This document shows, piece after piece, positions 1 to 14,808 of a stretch of DNA of 64,000 bases. Source of the DNA: Hymenochaete sp. R1 (taxonomy: Eukaryota > Basidiomycota > Agaricomycetes > Hymenochaetales > Hymenochaetaceae); assembly GCA_019400425.1 (NCBI GenBank), contig JAFREE010000108.1:20835-84834 (forward strand). The letters run 5' to 3'. How positions within the stretch are numbered: the first letter of the stretch is position 1; each line of letters starts with the position of its first letter. Made by a program: the position numbers and the translations under genes. The notes beneath the pieces are model-generated. The model made no database searches, was not told where the DNA came from, and saw nothing but the letters and a program-made list of their open reading frames with translations.

Positions 1-379
1 CACGAATTAAGATTTTTACAATGCAATTATGCGAGATTACATAAATGGTGATCTTCTATCATGAGCGGTTGTACCACATATCAGATGATGAACAGGACGA
101 ACACACCTGGCTAGCGTTTTTAGCATTGAGTTCCGCTTCTTTCCTTCATCCATGGTCTTCTTTTCGTTCGACAGCGATAATGCTTTGTCTATTCAATTTT
201 CCTCGTGTTGTTGGGCTGGCGCCTGCGAAATCGCTCGCTTTTTTGTTTTTCCCAAAGTGGATGTTCTCTCTCTTCCATTATAAGTATCGGAAGGCGGAGA
301 ACCTCAAAAATTAATATTTCATCTTTCTTTCAGCGCTTACTACTCACTCTCGTGCGACGTCATTCATCCTAGCGTTTAG
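1..379. other. Upstream region, no gene seen
   Basis: The stretch before the first gene holds only a short open frame (45-314) without recognisable similarity, good codon structure or a partner exon. It probably contains the promoter and 5' leader of the membrane-protein gene that starts at 380. No tRNA or repeat was recognised. Confidence 0.4.
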
Positions 380-1839
380 ATGGGGCGAGCTACAAAGGCT
401 ACAAGCCATGGCAAGTACAACGACCGTTCGTTGAACGTGGACTTGTTCATTGCTGTAGTTCGCAATGCTAGCAAAATCTCCCTTCTTGCATTTTCCGCCA
501 CCGTCTTCCTTGCGTTTTTGGTGGTGCCGGTGGTTCTTTCAGTGCGTTCAGGAGTTTCAGAAGTTTCCAGCCCTAACGCGTTCGTGAAATTTCAATCTGG
601 ATCGCCGACTCGCGGTACTATGGACATAATTTACTTGTGCTTAACGACATTGATCGCTTGCATTTACGCTACATTCCATGCCGACGTACCTGATGGACGA
701 GAAGAAATTTCGGCGGAACTTTTCACTCGCCGTTCGATTCGCTCGAAAATAATACTTGCTTTGACCTGCTTCATTCTACCAGATGCAATTCTCGCTATTG
801 CCTGGAACGAGCTTCACGATGCGAGGAGCTTGCAATCATGGATGCTCGAACGAGGGAACAAGAGTTTCAGTGTCAGGCAGGCATTCTTAGTGACAATGGA
901 TGGTCTGAAAAGGGGTCGAGATGACCAGCAATTCACTATAGCAACTTTTCAGGACTATGTACGAGAAGAAGAGAATCGCGCTCTTCCGAGGAAGAATTGG
1001 ATGTTGCTAGACGAAAGGACTAAATCCAAGGCAAGATCAAACCCATTCAACGATACCTTGGCAATCCTCCAACTTCTTTGGGTTGTCGTTCAGGGTATAG
1101 CGCGCTACAGGGGCTCACTCCCTATCTCCCCCTTGGAAGTATTAACGTCGGCCCACGTGGTCTGCGCTGTCTTTACGCGCGCGTTTTGGTGGCACAAGCC
1201 TTTCGATATACGCGAAGCCATTGAGCTCAACGATGTCTTCCGTTCCATATCGACGGACGGGTTATCTCAGACCATTCGGGAGAAAAATGTCGAAGTCGGG
1301 TCCGGATTTCGTTGGCGCCATCAACTTTTTAGGAAGGTCGTTGATTACGGTATGTTATTATTAAAGCCCCGATCATCAAACGAACCCTATGTTAATGTTG
1401 ATTCTATATAGTATTGTACATTGCACTTGTACTTGCCATTCTTTCCTATGCTGGAATACACTGTGCCTCGTGGAACATTGCCTTTGAGAATACAGGAATT
1501 TTGCTTCTCTGGCGTATGTCTGTCACCGTTTCCTTCGGCGCAGCTTTTGGGTGTACCATTGGAATATTGTTTTATAGAAAATCTGAAGGTATCGCTTCAA
1601 TATGCAGGTCGAATTGGGTGAGTTTCTCCACGTCTTCCGTCCTCGTATTGCGTTAAAGAAACACCCAGCTATTTACCGCATGTGCGATTTTTGGAGGCCT
1701 CTCTTTAACTATTGTGTTCGTCTGCAGCATCGCTGCAAGAATTATCATCTTAGGCATCTCTCTTTATGCATTCAAGGCTCTTCCCAGTGGTGTGTACACC
1801 CAAGTTAAATGGTCTCAGTTTTTTCCTTTCATCGGATGA
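380..1839 (+). CDS. Polytopic membrane protein of a fungal family of unknown function
   Basis: Three exons (380-1349, 1412-1617, 1669-1839) join in frame to 448 residues. Hydrophobic segments lie near residues 30-52, 78-92, 122-140 and 325-345, with three or four more in the last third, so this is an integral membrane protein. The middle carries features of a membrane-protein family expanded in mushrooms and ascomycetes: an aromatic-rich block around WVVVQGIARY followed by AFWWHKPFDI. The C-terminal end (VKWSQFFPFIG) resembles the terminal W...P motif of the same family. Both introns have usual splice signals and the second is phase 0. Function, substrate and membrane are unknown. The start at 380 is the first ATG in frame, just after a pyrimidine-rich leader. 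The family assignment is from memory of the pattern; the membrane character is seen directly. Confidence 0.8.
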
Positions 1840-2468
1840 GCATGCATACATTGCTTTCATCTAATAAGGCGTACAACTGGACGTTCGATGCAAGACTGAA
1901 ACATGGGTTTGTTATGTCTGGCGTAATTAGAAATTTCTCGTTTCTACTGTTTTTTTTCCGCTTTGGTTTCATCTCACTTCCGTTTACTTTGTATTCTTAG
2001 ATAATGCGTATTGCCTAAAATTACAAAAATATCGCACACGTATCGCTACCAAAGCTGGTGAGGTCTGGATAATGTTTAAGAAAAGTCAGAATTTTACATC
2101 GATAACTTTACATATGGCATTTGGAAGCATAGAGGTTTGTCATTATCTTGTTTTATGATGGAGGAGACCGGGTTCGGGCCAGGGGCGGCGGAAGTTTATA
2201 TCGATTGGGAATTAAGCATCTGCTGAACATAGTAAATGATGCGTTATCCACAGACAGGATTTGGTTGGGTCGGTAGTCGGAGAAATCTGAGTCCTTTTGT
2301 TGATGTGGTAGTAGTAGTTACAGTCGAAAAAAGCTGCGAGGGTACAGCGCTGTAAGTCAAGCGTGGGAAAAGCACGAGCACGTGAAAAAACGCGTCCCCA
2401 ATCCGAACTTCTTGAACTCTGACTAGTACTATGAGAATCTGAGACCCTCCTCCTCTCGTCACATAACC
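1840..2468. other. Intergenic, no gene seen
   Basis: This gap separates two plus-strand genes. Short open frames on both strands (for example 2212-2535 minus) have no similarity and no splice partners. It should hold the terminator of the membrane-protein gene and the promoter of the nuclease gene. Confidence 0.4.
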
Positions 2469-5400
2469 ATGGGTGTTCCCGGCCTTTGGGATGTATGTAT
2501 ATCAACTCACTAACGTTTGCCAAACTGACCTTCATTTAGATTCTGCGGCCGGCAGGAGTACAACGATCGCTTGCGGATCTTGCTATCTCCGATGGGTTCA
2601 TGCGAAACCCAGCAGGCCGTCGCGGTTTACGAGTTGGTATCGACGCCAGCATTTGGTTTTACCATGCAACATACGGACGTGAAGGCGAGAACCCGGAACT
2701 GCGAACTCTTTTCTTCCGCTGTGCTCGTCTCATGCGTTACCCATTCTTACCATTGTTCGTCTTCGACGGACCACAACGCCCCAAGCTGAAGCGCGGGAAG
2801 AGGATCGGTGGGAAGGATCACTGGATGCTCTCTGGGATGCAGGAGATTATCGAGGCTTTTGGATTTGAGTGGCACCGGGCACCTGGGGAAGCAGAGGCTG
2901 AGCTGGCTTATCTGAATAAGCTTGGCATTATTGATGCTATTGTCACAGACGACGTAGACACCTTTGTTTTTGGCGCACAACTTGTCATCAGAAAGTCCGT
3001 ATACCCTTTTCTATCACAGTTCAAAGCTTACATCACAAATTCAGCAACGGGAAACTGCTCTCCGGAAACAATGGCCACCCTGTCAGAAACACGTCGGGCA
3101 AAGCCGATGACGAACACACGTTCATCTACGACTCGAAGACCTTCCATTCTCATGAAGATATCGGACTCACACAAGATGGACTTATTCTCATTGCACTTCT
3201 CCGTGGAGGGGACTATGACTCTGCTGGCCTTCTGAACTGTGGTCCAAACGTTGCTCATGCCCTCGCACGCTGTGGCTTCGGGGAGAAGCTCCTCGATGGT
3301 GCGCGAACGATATCTCGAGAAGGTCTTCCTGCCTTTCTTGAAGAGTGGCGTCGAGCTGTAAAGGATGAGCTCCGGACAAATTCTCAAGGCTTCCTCAACT
3401 CAAAGAAGGCCAAACTCGCCAGCTCTATCCCGGACACGTTTCCTGACCGTGAAGTCCTCATGTTATACGCTCGCCCCATTACTTCCGAGCGGACACCCGA
3501 AAAGACACCTAGTTATGCATGGGAGCGTGAACCTGACCTTGGAAAACTCGCAGCTCTCTGTGAGCGGAAATTCGAGTGGGGCGTCAAGGCGATCATCGTG
3601 AAGCGGTTTCGAACTGTGATGTGGGCACCAATGGTTCAAAGGATCCTCCGGCGTGCCGTTCTTGATCTGGACAAGAAGGATGCTCTTATTTCGGGCATCT
3701 GCCCGTCCACACCGAGAAGAAGGGGCGGCGTTGGTACAGCTCCGCCTGGAACCCCGTCGAGAATGATAACGAAGCACTTTTCATCGACGCGACAGACCGA
3801 GCCGGATTCTGACGACGAGGTGGATGGGGACAGACTTATATTGGGTATTCGCGGGAAGCGATGTCATGCTTCGATGGATGGTGTGGAAGAGTACCGTCTC
3901 GAGATCAGACCAGCCCAGCTCGTTCGTATGACAGAAGCAGGCGTTCAGGGGCACCGCATAGCGCCTCCGACTTTTTCTTCTCAAGCCGACGACGAGGAGC
4001 TGATTGGACTGGATGATGAAGGTGACGTTGACGACGACGATGGCGATGGCGATGGGGGAGGGAGGAAAAAGAAAGGATGTTCGAAGAAGCCACCGCCAGC
4101 TCCGGATAGTCATTTCCGGGTTTGGATGCCGGTGTGCATGGTGGAGCGTGTGGAGCCGGAAATGGTTGAGGATTATGAGGACGGCGTAGCGAAGAAGTCA
4201 AGGACAAAGGCGGAGAAGGCAGCGAGGAAGGAAGCGAAGGCACGGGAACGCGGCGAGGGGAGCTTGAAGGTCGGAATCTGCGGTAGCAAGGCGCTAGCAA
4301 AGGCCTCGGGAGGTTTGAAGTCGAGACATGCGAATGCACGGAGAACACCAGATTCATACGATGGAGATGAGGAAGAGGAAATGGAGGCCGAGGAAGACTT
4401 CAGCGATGTTTTCGGACTCCCGGCAATGCAAAAGCGAGGGAGGAGGATCGATTCTACGAAGGGAGCCGGAAAGATAAAAGCGAAGGCGAAACTGAAGGCA
4501 CTGTCTGAAGCAGAGGAGGATGAAAGCGAAGAGGAAGAAAGTGTGGATAACTCGAACCGTCCCGTCTCAAATCGTTTAATAGTGCTAAGTTCATCTCCTC
4601 CACGCCCATCTCAAAGCACTGCAAAACCAAGTCGAAGCCAGAAGTCAAAGCATCAGTCTCGACTTATCCCTCATGGAGAAACTTCAAACAGTCAAGGGCA
4701 AAATCAGGGACGTATTGACTCATGGATGCGTGTCTCGAAATCTAATACCCAGAGTCATTCACAGTCTTCAAAAGACGCGGCTCTTGTCTCTTCGACAGTG
4801 CATCAAAAGCGAAGAACGATTCTCGAGGTATTAGACCCGTTTACTGCTGATTCATCCACCTCTGCACCTGCTGGAACCTCCCCCATCGTAGCCATCCCAT
4901 CAACAGCCACCAAGTCTACGGGACCTGCGCCATTCCCAATGTCTTTGACCGACAGAATCCGGTCGGGACTTGATAGCTCTCAGCTGCATGACGCAATATC
5001 GAGTACGAACACGACATCAAGCTCAAAACTCTTCCCACTTCTGGCTGCAAGGGGCCGATCAACATTGGCGGGGAAGAGTGATAGTGATGGTTCCATGGCA
5101 AAGGCGCTTCCCGCAGCTCGAAATCAGTCATCAAGGGATGCGGATGTAGTCGTAGTCGACGACAGTGACGCTGAAAAGCCTGTGGACGAACCTGAACGGC
5201 CCTCGTCATCAGCTCGGAAGTGTTCATCAATGAAGGACAGTCAAGTGCAAAAGACCTTTTCGCCGCGCGAACCACAGGCCGCGAAGGTCTTCATTGAGAT
5301 AACAGATAGTTCTGAATCCGAAATTGATACTAAAATTGCCTCGACTTCTTCAGTGCCCGTGACAACTCAAACCTCAATAGCTCCCAAGGCGTCTACCATC

Positions 5401-5661
5401 CGGATCGACAATGTCTTCTCTAGCAGCAAGCCGAGAAGATGTCGAGCAACTTCTGTAAAGAAAAAAGGCGCTGATGCTGCCAAAAGAGTCGACAAATCGA
5501 ATGAGGAAGGTGAAAGTTCCAATGTGGAACAAGGGCCTTCTGTCCCGAAGGCGACGGGTCCGAGACCTTTTCCGATGGCGAAGCCATTTCCAATGACGAA
5601 GAAACAGCCGGCGCGGGTGGAGTTCAGGGAAGAAGATATAATCGATATAGATATCTCATAA
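2469..5661 (+). CDS. GEN1/Yen1-type Holliday junction resolvase (XPG/FEN1 superfamily)
   Basis: Exons 2469-2492, 2540-2994 and 3045-5661 give 1,031 residues. The short first exon encodes MGVPGLWD, the N-terminal block of the XPG family. The N- and I-regions follow with the acidic metal ligands: D43 in IDASIW, VFDGP, the EAEAELAYL block, TDDVDTFVFGA and GGDYD. The helix-hairpin-helix equivalent (LLNCGPNVAHALARCGFG) comes next. A segment around residues 345-410 (YAWEREPDLGKL, then FEWGVKAIIVKRF) resembles the GEN1 C-terminal chromodomain-like region. The last ~600 residues are low complexity, with acidic runs, basic runs and serine-rich stretches, as expected of a disordered regulatory tail. 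The family cuts branched DNA in the nucleus to resolve recombination intermediates. The second intron uses donor GTCCGT at 2995; this choice gives the family sequence VIRN...LSGN. FEN1 proper is excluded by the missing PCNA box and the long tail. Confidence 0.85.
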
Positions 5662-6037
5662 CTATACATCTCCTCCCCTTGGACTTTGCATGTCCTTATC
5701 AGTTGTTTTTATTCTTTCTTCTGGTATGATTTTTGTTTGAACACAGGCATATGTACATTTACACACACTGAAGGTTCTTTTGTCATTGATTGTATTATGA
5801 TTGAATATATCGAAACTAAAGCTGTAGCGTTTTCCCTCTGATTCCTCCATAACGAGTTAAAGTGATTGCAAAGAAAAGTTGTTTCTATTGCTTCGAAGCT
5901 GAGAATCTGAGGTCGCTACCAGGCACATAGCAGTGTGCGGTGTGCCCGCCCGGCGCTTAACGCCCTTTATCCGGTAACGATGTGTCGATCATCTGCTCAG
6001 TCGTCGTTTCGTGGGTTTCTCTTTTGACCTATTTTTC
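5662..6037. other. Intergenic between nuclease and pseudouridine synthase
   Basis: An AT-rich 3' flank of the nuclease gene (about 5700-5850) is followed by a short GC-richer segment leading into the next plus-strand gene. No further gene was recognised. Confidence 0.4.
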
Positions 6038-7471
6038 ATGTCTCTTCGCCCTCGACGTCCATTACCTTCGCCTCTGAAGCAACGACCGGTCCTTCCAACT
6101 CGGAAGTATCCGTCTCTGAACTATGTGCCACGAAAGGCGGAGATCTTATATGAAGATAAAGCAATCGTAGCTCTTAAAAAACCGCCTGGGTTGGCAACAC
6201 AGTCAGACTCTTCTTATTTCAATGTGAGTAAAAAGAATCAGTTCGAATTATGTATGTAACAGATAAACTAAGTGTACTAGAGAACTGGTCGCCCCGCTCC
6301 GTTTGACGCTTTGCTTGAAGGTTAGCCTCGTGCTTCATTGAATTGGGACGAAGATACTGATCACCGTTTCGTAGACGTTAGATCGCAGCTCAAACTTGAT
6401 GCAAAGCCGATACAAGTTCACAGGCTCGATAAGGTGTGTTTCTGGCTTGTCTCATCAAAGTAAATGTCAATTGACGTACCTAAAGGACACGACAGGAACT
6501 TTTCTTCTTGCCAAGAATAAGACTCAAGCTGCCGCTTTAGCAACGCAATTCCAACATCATGCAATCAAGAAGACATATCTTGCCGTTGTACGTGGGAACG
6601 TGCCATTGTCAACGGGAAAGCGGAGAGGCGTTATAAGTGCTAGGATTGGGTCGAGAGACGGAAATATGTTCGCCGAGGGACACCAAAGTGGAAGCAGAAA
6701 AGAAGTGGAATGGAGGGATGCAGTCACCCGCTGGGAGGTGCTTGGAGTCTCTGTGAGCCACTCTTTTATTTTTCTGGGGGTAGTCTATTGATTTCAAATG
6801 ACTCCTTGTATATTTTTTAGGATAAGGCACCCCTGTCGCTGATACGGCTGAGGCCCATTACAGGAGTGAAGCACCAGCTTCGTGTGCATCTTGCGCAAGT
6901 TTTACAGGGTATGGCAAATTTTCCAGCTCTATGATGTTGGCTGACTTTATACGCTATGGATAGCACCGGTTCTCGGAGATATGAAGTTATCGAGCACCAA
7001 AGCACACGAAAACGTCTTAAATCTGCTTCCGAAGAGTATCTCCGTCTCATCGGCACGGCACTTGGAGAACGCGAAGTCGTCTCCAGGGACTAATAGGCCG
7101 TTCTTACATTCCGCTATGGCCGAGCTTACGGTATGCATTGTGCATTGTTACTTGATTTTCTATACTGACCAAATTTTCAGCGCTATCGTCCCAAGGGACC
7201 CTATCGTTCGAGGACGGTCCAGCTTCAAGTAATGGCGCCAGTCCCTAGCTATTTCGTCGAACTATGTGAGGCAGCGGGACTTCGCCGTTTCTTACGCCCA
7301 GAACATATCTGCGGAGGCGTCATAGCTGATGGTAAACGAATTTCGCTGGACGAAACAATTGCTGGATTAGAAGGGCGGTATATGGGTGTTGGACAACCTG
7401 ACTTTGATCACGATACTTGGTCCGCGGATGATTGCGCCGAAGATTGGCTGAGCGGGAACGACGATGCTTAG
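6038..7471 (+). CDS. RluA-type RNA pseudouridine synthase, probably mitochondrial
   Basis: Seven exons (6038-6223, 6281-6320, 6375-6433, 6486-6752, 6821-6908, 6964-7130, 7181-7471) close in frame to 365 residues. The catalytic block HRLDKDTTGT is split by an intron right after the lysine; D94 is the expected nucleophile that attacks uridine C1'. Downstream, RPITGVKHQLRVHLA and APVLGDMK match the other conserved RluA motifs. The first ~25 residues are rich in Arg and Pro and lack acids, which fits a mitochondrial presequence, so a Pus5/RPUSD-like role on mitochondrial rRNA is plausible. No S4 domain is visible. An in-frame GTG nine codons upstream is ignored in favour of the ATG at 6038. Family is secure; target RNA and compartment are inferred. 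Confidence 0.87.
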
Positions 7472-8386
7472 TGTGAGTCTGATATCTCGTCTTGGATAGT
7501 CGGTGTTGATGGTGAGAAGAGTGTAGCTTTTATTTGAATGTTATTGTCGGTCTGGCATATTAATCGTCGATGCCAATGTCTTCTTTCGATGCGACCCGAA
7601 TCGAATGCAAGGCCTCGCGTCCAGACTCGTGACTAAGATTCGAGTAATGTTTAATAACTGGAGCCTTCCGCGTGAAATCAAGGTGTCGGAGATAATTATA
7701 GTAAGTTCATCTTTGCGAAACGACGCTTTGAATACACTTGCCAGCTAATATATGTCGTTGGTGTACTGTTGAGCAGCGATAACTGCATCGCGTCATATCC
7801 AACACACGTTCCTGGCGGAGCACCGTTGTTTATCTGGGCTCACTCGACGTCGGATACTCATTTAACGCAGACTATTTTGTACCTTTGAGTTCTCGCTGGC
7901 AGGGTCTATCGTAGAGGGTTAATCCGAGGGTTCCGAGATTCAAACAGTCGAGTACGAGTGATGCCTTTGGTTTCTTCTCGATGGAAGCTGAGCAAGAATA
8001 CGTTGAGAAGCCCTTCTCATCGTCGATTTTTTGACTCTTTGCCTTCGACCACGGAAGTCTCATGTGACGCCCGCGTGCTAAATGTGCGACTCTTGACTGC
8101 GCAGAGGGTTCATGTTCGTCGAACTTGTCTGCAATCCACATAGATAGATTTTCCTATATTGACCAGAAATATCTCCGAATTTCATTTCGCGGGCGCAGGC
8201 ACTTTGTAATCGGCGAAACTTCTACAATGGCGCGCAGCGGGCCCGGAGAATCCCCACAGTGTATCATGCGTTTGCGACCGGACGTTTTGGACGACTAAAT
8301 TTTTCTTATTTTATTGGTACAAGTGAAGGTCCTTAAATTGGGCGTCGCACGAGCTGCCGTTGTCGTCGGTCACTCCCCTCTCGAAA
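7472..8386. other. Intergenic / promoter region of cellobiose dehydrogenase
   Basis: About 0.9 kb without a supportable gene. It is the upstream region of the secreted cellobiose dehydrogenase, where carbon-catabolite control would be expected. CCCCAC (about 8254) and CCCCTC (about 8376) resemble the loose Cre1/CreA core, but such short matches are common and prove nothing. Confidence 0.35.
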
Positions 8387-11352
<2,966 letters not shown>

Positions 11353-11479
11353 ATCTCTTCTTTCCGATTATTTGTTATGATTAAGCGTATTGTATTGGGC
11401 TATTAGCAATACTGAATATATCTTAAAAATTACACCATCTAGCTCTATATGCACAGGTCCCTGGTTCTTCAGTTGTATT

Positions 11480-12214
11480 CTACAAGTCTCGCAACGGGAA
11501 AGTGAGAAGATGGTCCTTGTCAACGAGTACCTGATTAATTGAGACAATGCGTCTTCGATCCGTGATTGTTGGCGGCAATCGTTTGTCGTCCGCAACACTG
11601 ATTTTCAGTTGATTAGCTTGGTGCGTTTCCTCATTTTTCCCAAAAAGAAATACGATGTGTACTTACATAAGGTTAATAGTTGAGAAGGTAGTTAAAGGCA
11701 AGAACCCCGAGAGTGCGGATGTTCCACCATCTTCGGAACTTGTCTTGGGATCGTTAGAATATAATACATCGAATGAAATGCCGACAAGCGCGGCGTTCTA
11801 GTACGGGCCAGAACAAAACGCGGTGAGTTTTGAAACAGATTTCAGCTTTGAAGATCCGCACAAACAGGTAAGGTGACTCACTTGGAAGGTGGGCACCTGA
11901 ACGTGCTGTGTCTCCATTACGGAGTGGAACGTAATTGAACCGGTCGCAGAAAACGCAGCGCCCCATTGTAGAGCGTAGGTGTCTCGTGAGACATGTAGAC
12001 CGTTCACGGTGATGTTCACAGTGCGAGCGAAAGCTGTATCTGCTCGAGTTTTGAAGTCTTCTGTGTTTGTGGCGGATGCGAGCTGCCAGAGATGATACCT
12101 TGCGAATTCGGAGTTTGATAGTGTGGTGGAATCGTATTCGGTATCTTCGCGTTCTTTTCTTTGGCAATTACGATGCTTATTAGCGAGAAGAGTGTATCGA
12201 CTCGGAGGTCCCAT
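11480..12214 (-). CDS. Small NTF2-like protein, paralogue of the gene at 13550
   Basis: Three exons (12214-11882, 11797-11667, 11597-11480) join in frame to 193 residues. The model rests on similarity to the divergent gene at 13550-14250: both share a pattern TxLxN...AxxxLxxLxxA, then VxITxNGxxxxRDxY, an exon-2 start with NxxxVGxxF, and an end RRxVxxNQVxVD. Both introns fall at the same places with the same phases (0 and 2). The size and the single helix-rich then sheet-like pattern suggest an NTF2/SnoaL-like fold, but no catalytic residues can be named. It has no signal peptide, so it is probably cytosolic. The first ~30 residues (basic, KHRNCQRKERE) have no counterpart in the paralogue, so the start at 12214 is uncertain. 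Confidence 0.6.
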
Positions 12215-13549
12215 AGTTTTTGATGATGATGGGAGTTACAATCAAAGAGTGAGACAGGGGAGGGCCGAGCGGATGAGCAAAGGGGCGAAAGAAAAAGGAG
12301 AGGAGGAATAGAGAACTTGAAGGCTGGAACTACGTTGAGCTGCGACGACATAGTCAGTCAGTGAAAGGTACTTTAGAAATGCGCCGCGGTCACTGACGGC
12401 GACTATGAAGGCTCCGATCAAAATGCAGCGAGATTGATGAGATGAAAGCGGGCGCAAACGAGTATCCCAGACAGTGTACGTGACAAATATTTGACATTCT
12501 GAAGCCAAAGAAACTGATCCTCCCCGGGCTGTACAGTGATGTATTTGAATGAGAATGAGGCTCAACAATTACCGGCAGTTAGTGCACGATATTCCGAAAT
12601 ACATTGCGTATGTTCAACTTCACTTTCTACAAAGACAGAGGTTGAAATATGTCATACGGATGTTTACGTACAAAATCGATCATTACCTCAGGCTGCATCA
12701 CCTTACCCAACACGTTCAAAGCCGAACCTGCAGGCACTTTACATGCCAGAGTCAAACAAATGCGTCCGATACAGAAGTAGCAGCTAGACCGCCCTACGTG
12801 TCAAGAACGGAAGAACGGCGCCCTTCGGCGCATCACACCTCAAACCCGAACATTTAGCATTCATTAGCTACGGAAGCTTCTCTGCACCATCCCAAATGCG
12901 CGAGCTCGACGTCCGAGCTAAACCCAGCTGACAATTGAATGCACCTACATTTAGAACGTGACCGCATCCGCATCCGCAACCGGAGGATTCGCAACGTTTC
13001 GACTCGGACCGGTCTGTAACATCGTTCATATTGATATCAATGAACAGTCTCATTTTTGAACGCCGGATCCTCACGTAACGTGGTGCATCTTATTTTTAGA
13101 AATCACTACCAGTCTGACCCAGGTTCCCAGGTTTACGGGGAATATTCACCGTTCATTCATTTCAAAGAATATTTCAAATATAGGTTCGGCGCCGACGCTC
13201 ATCCACGGTGCTCGCGAGAGTCCGTGACGGAATTCAGGATCGTTACTTTTTCAAAAAGGTGCATCATGCACTGATCGGTGTATCTGGGAATGCATCGGCT
13301 TTTCCTGTTCCAGACGATTCTCGGCAGGAATCCCCGCTTTGTAAAGCGAGGACGGGGAGGTGCAAAGGCGTCATCGATCGTATAAGCGAGCGCTCAGCCC
13401 CTACGAGGACGTCGCATATTTCAAAATGCACTGCTACAAACGCATGTCCTATTAGCATAAATACCCCAGACTTCGCTACACAGTAGCCATTTTAACCGTC
13501 CATAATACTTACACCAACAGCTCGAACACTTTCATCACACAAACTCAAC
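12215..13549. promoter_or_regulatory. 1.3 kb divergent intergenic region between two NTF2-like paralogues
   Basis: The region lies between the starts of two divergent, related genes and must hold both promoters. A TATA-like CATAAATA lies at about 13456-13463, some 90 bases before the ATG at 13550. A short hairpin-forming stretch (CGCTTT GT AAAGCG, 13335-13348) sits further upstream. Short open frames in the region show no similarity and no splice partners. Confidence 0.4.
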
Positions 13550-14250
13550 ATGGCTACCGCTATCGTCCTCCCCCCTCTCAAGAACTGGGCCCAACAGCGC
13601 CTCACAGCCCTCATCGCTGCCTCCACCCAAGACGCCTTCGACGCCGCCTTCAATGCATTCATCGCGCCCGAAGGCGACGTGAAGATCACATTCAATGGGG
13701 AATCGTTGACGAGGGACGCTTATAAGAAGCAGTTGCAGGGCGAGAGATTCCTTGAGAGAAGCGCGGAGGTAAACGTAGTTGGGAGCGTGGATGGGCCGAC
13801 GTTGAACGGACAATCGACCGGGGTAAGAGTCTTGCTGTGATACATCGATGATGATGGTGGTTATTGATCATGATTGTGATTGTGTAGAACACCGGTGTCG
13901 TTGGTCTGTTCTTCAACGCGACTTACATCGAGAAAGTCCTCGTCCTCGGCGCACCAGCAACGCATACCCAGCAATCCTCTCTTAACATCAAGTAAGCTAA
14001 CCCGTCCTCTATTCAACCTCCTCACAACCCCTTTCCTCCAATGTCGGCCCGACTGTCACTCTTTGCACCCATCATTAAAATTATAAACACACTTACTAAC
14101 ACTATGCACATTTTCAGAGTCGAAGACGTTGGCACACGCCCACCCCCACCATCCATTCCTCTCCGCGGTGGCGGAACGGATCTCCGCCGCGTCGTTGACC
14201 TGAACCAGGTCTCAGTGGACCACCAGGAAGTGATCAACCCACCAAAGTGA
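13550..14250 (+). CDS. Small NTF2-like protein, paralogue of the gene at 11480
   Basis: Exons 13550-13822, 13888-13991 and 14118-14250 give 169 residues. The N-terminal part is helical (LKNWAQQRLTALIAAS), followed by VKITFNGESLTRDAY, an NTF2-like start of a sheet. The second exon reads NTGVVGLFFNATY and the third ends RRVVDLNQVSVDHQEV. Together with its divergent relative it forms a head-to-head duplicated pair that has drifted far apart in sequence while keeping intron positions and phases. Such small NTF2-like proteins are common hypothetical proteins in mushrooms; a ligand or enzymatic role cannot be read from the sequence. The ATG at 13550 follows a pyrimidine-rich leader and is the first in frame. 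Confidence 0.72.
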
Positions 14251-14808
14251 TCAATTTTAGTTGCCGCAAGTTGCGGCTGCTTGATTCACCGAATTCATCC
14301 CCCCCCCCCTTTTTTTTTGTAATTTGTACCAGCGCTGACCAACGATAATGCTATGTGTAATACTTTTTCTTCATTGCTTTTTCACTACTCACTACACCTT
14401 TCATTTCAACGCCCTCATCTTCGTTACCACAAGCCCCGATGATAAGACCCAAATTCTTGAAGAAATTGTAAACTGAAACCTGCTTGTTGCTTCGTGCTGT
14501 AAGTCATTCACAAGTTCTTGGGACAATAGTCACATGTACGAGCCATATCAAACTATGCTTTGCTCTCTATTGTGCGCGCGGCAAGTGCAAGAGGATGCCA
14601 ACGATGTAGTTCCAGAAAAAGCAGGACATCCTTTTCGCATTGCGATTTTTGTGGACACGGGCTTCCAATGTCTCAACTCCACGCACATGTATCAGCAAAT
14701 TCAGACCTCTGAAAGAAAGGAACGGCACATCCAGTTGACAAAGTATGTGCTTTGCAGTGAGTACTGCTTCTCAGTACAACGAAACACAATACAGGGTGAT
14801 ATCATAAC
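14251..14808. other. Convergent intergenic region with C10-T9 tract
   Basis: This is the 3'-3' gap between the plus-strand NTF2-like gene and the minus-strand aldo/keto reductase. It holds a run of ten C followed by nine T at about 14299-14317. An open frame at 14534-14812 has no similarity and overlaps the reductase stop, so it is not called. Confidence 0.4.

Noticed and set aside
13335..13348. Short inverted repeat CGCTTT-GT-AAAGCG as a possible regulator site
   Set aside because: The loop is only two bases and the stem six; such hairpins are frequent by chance, and no second copy was found near the paired gene.
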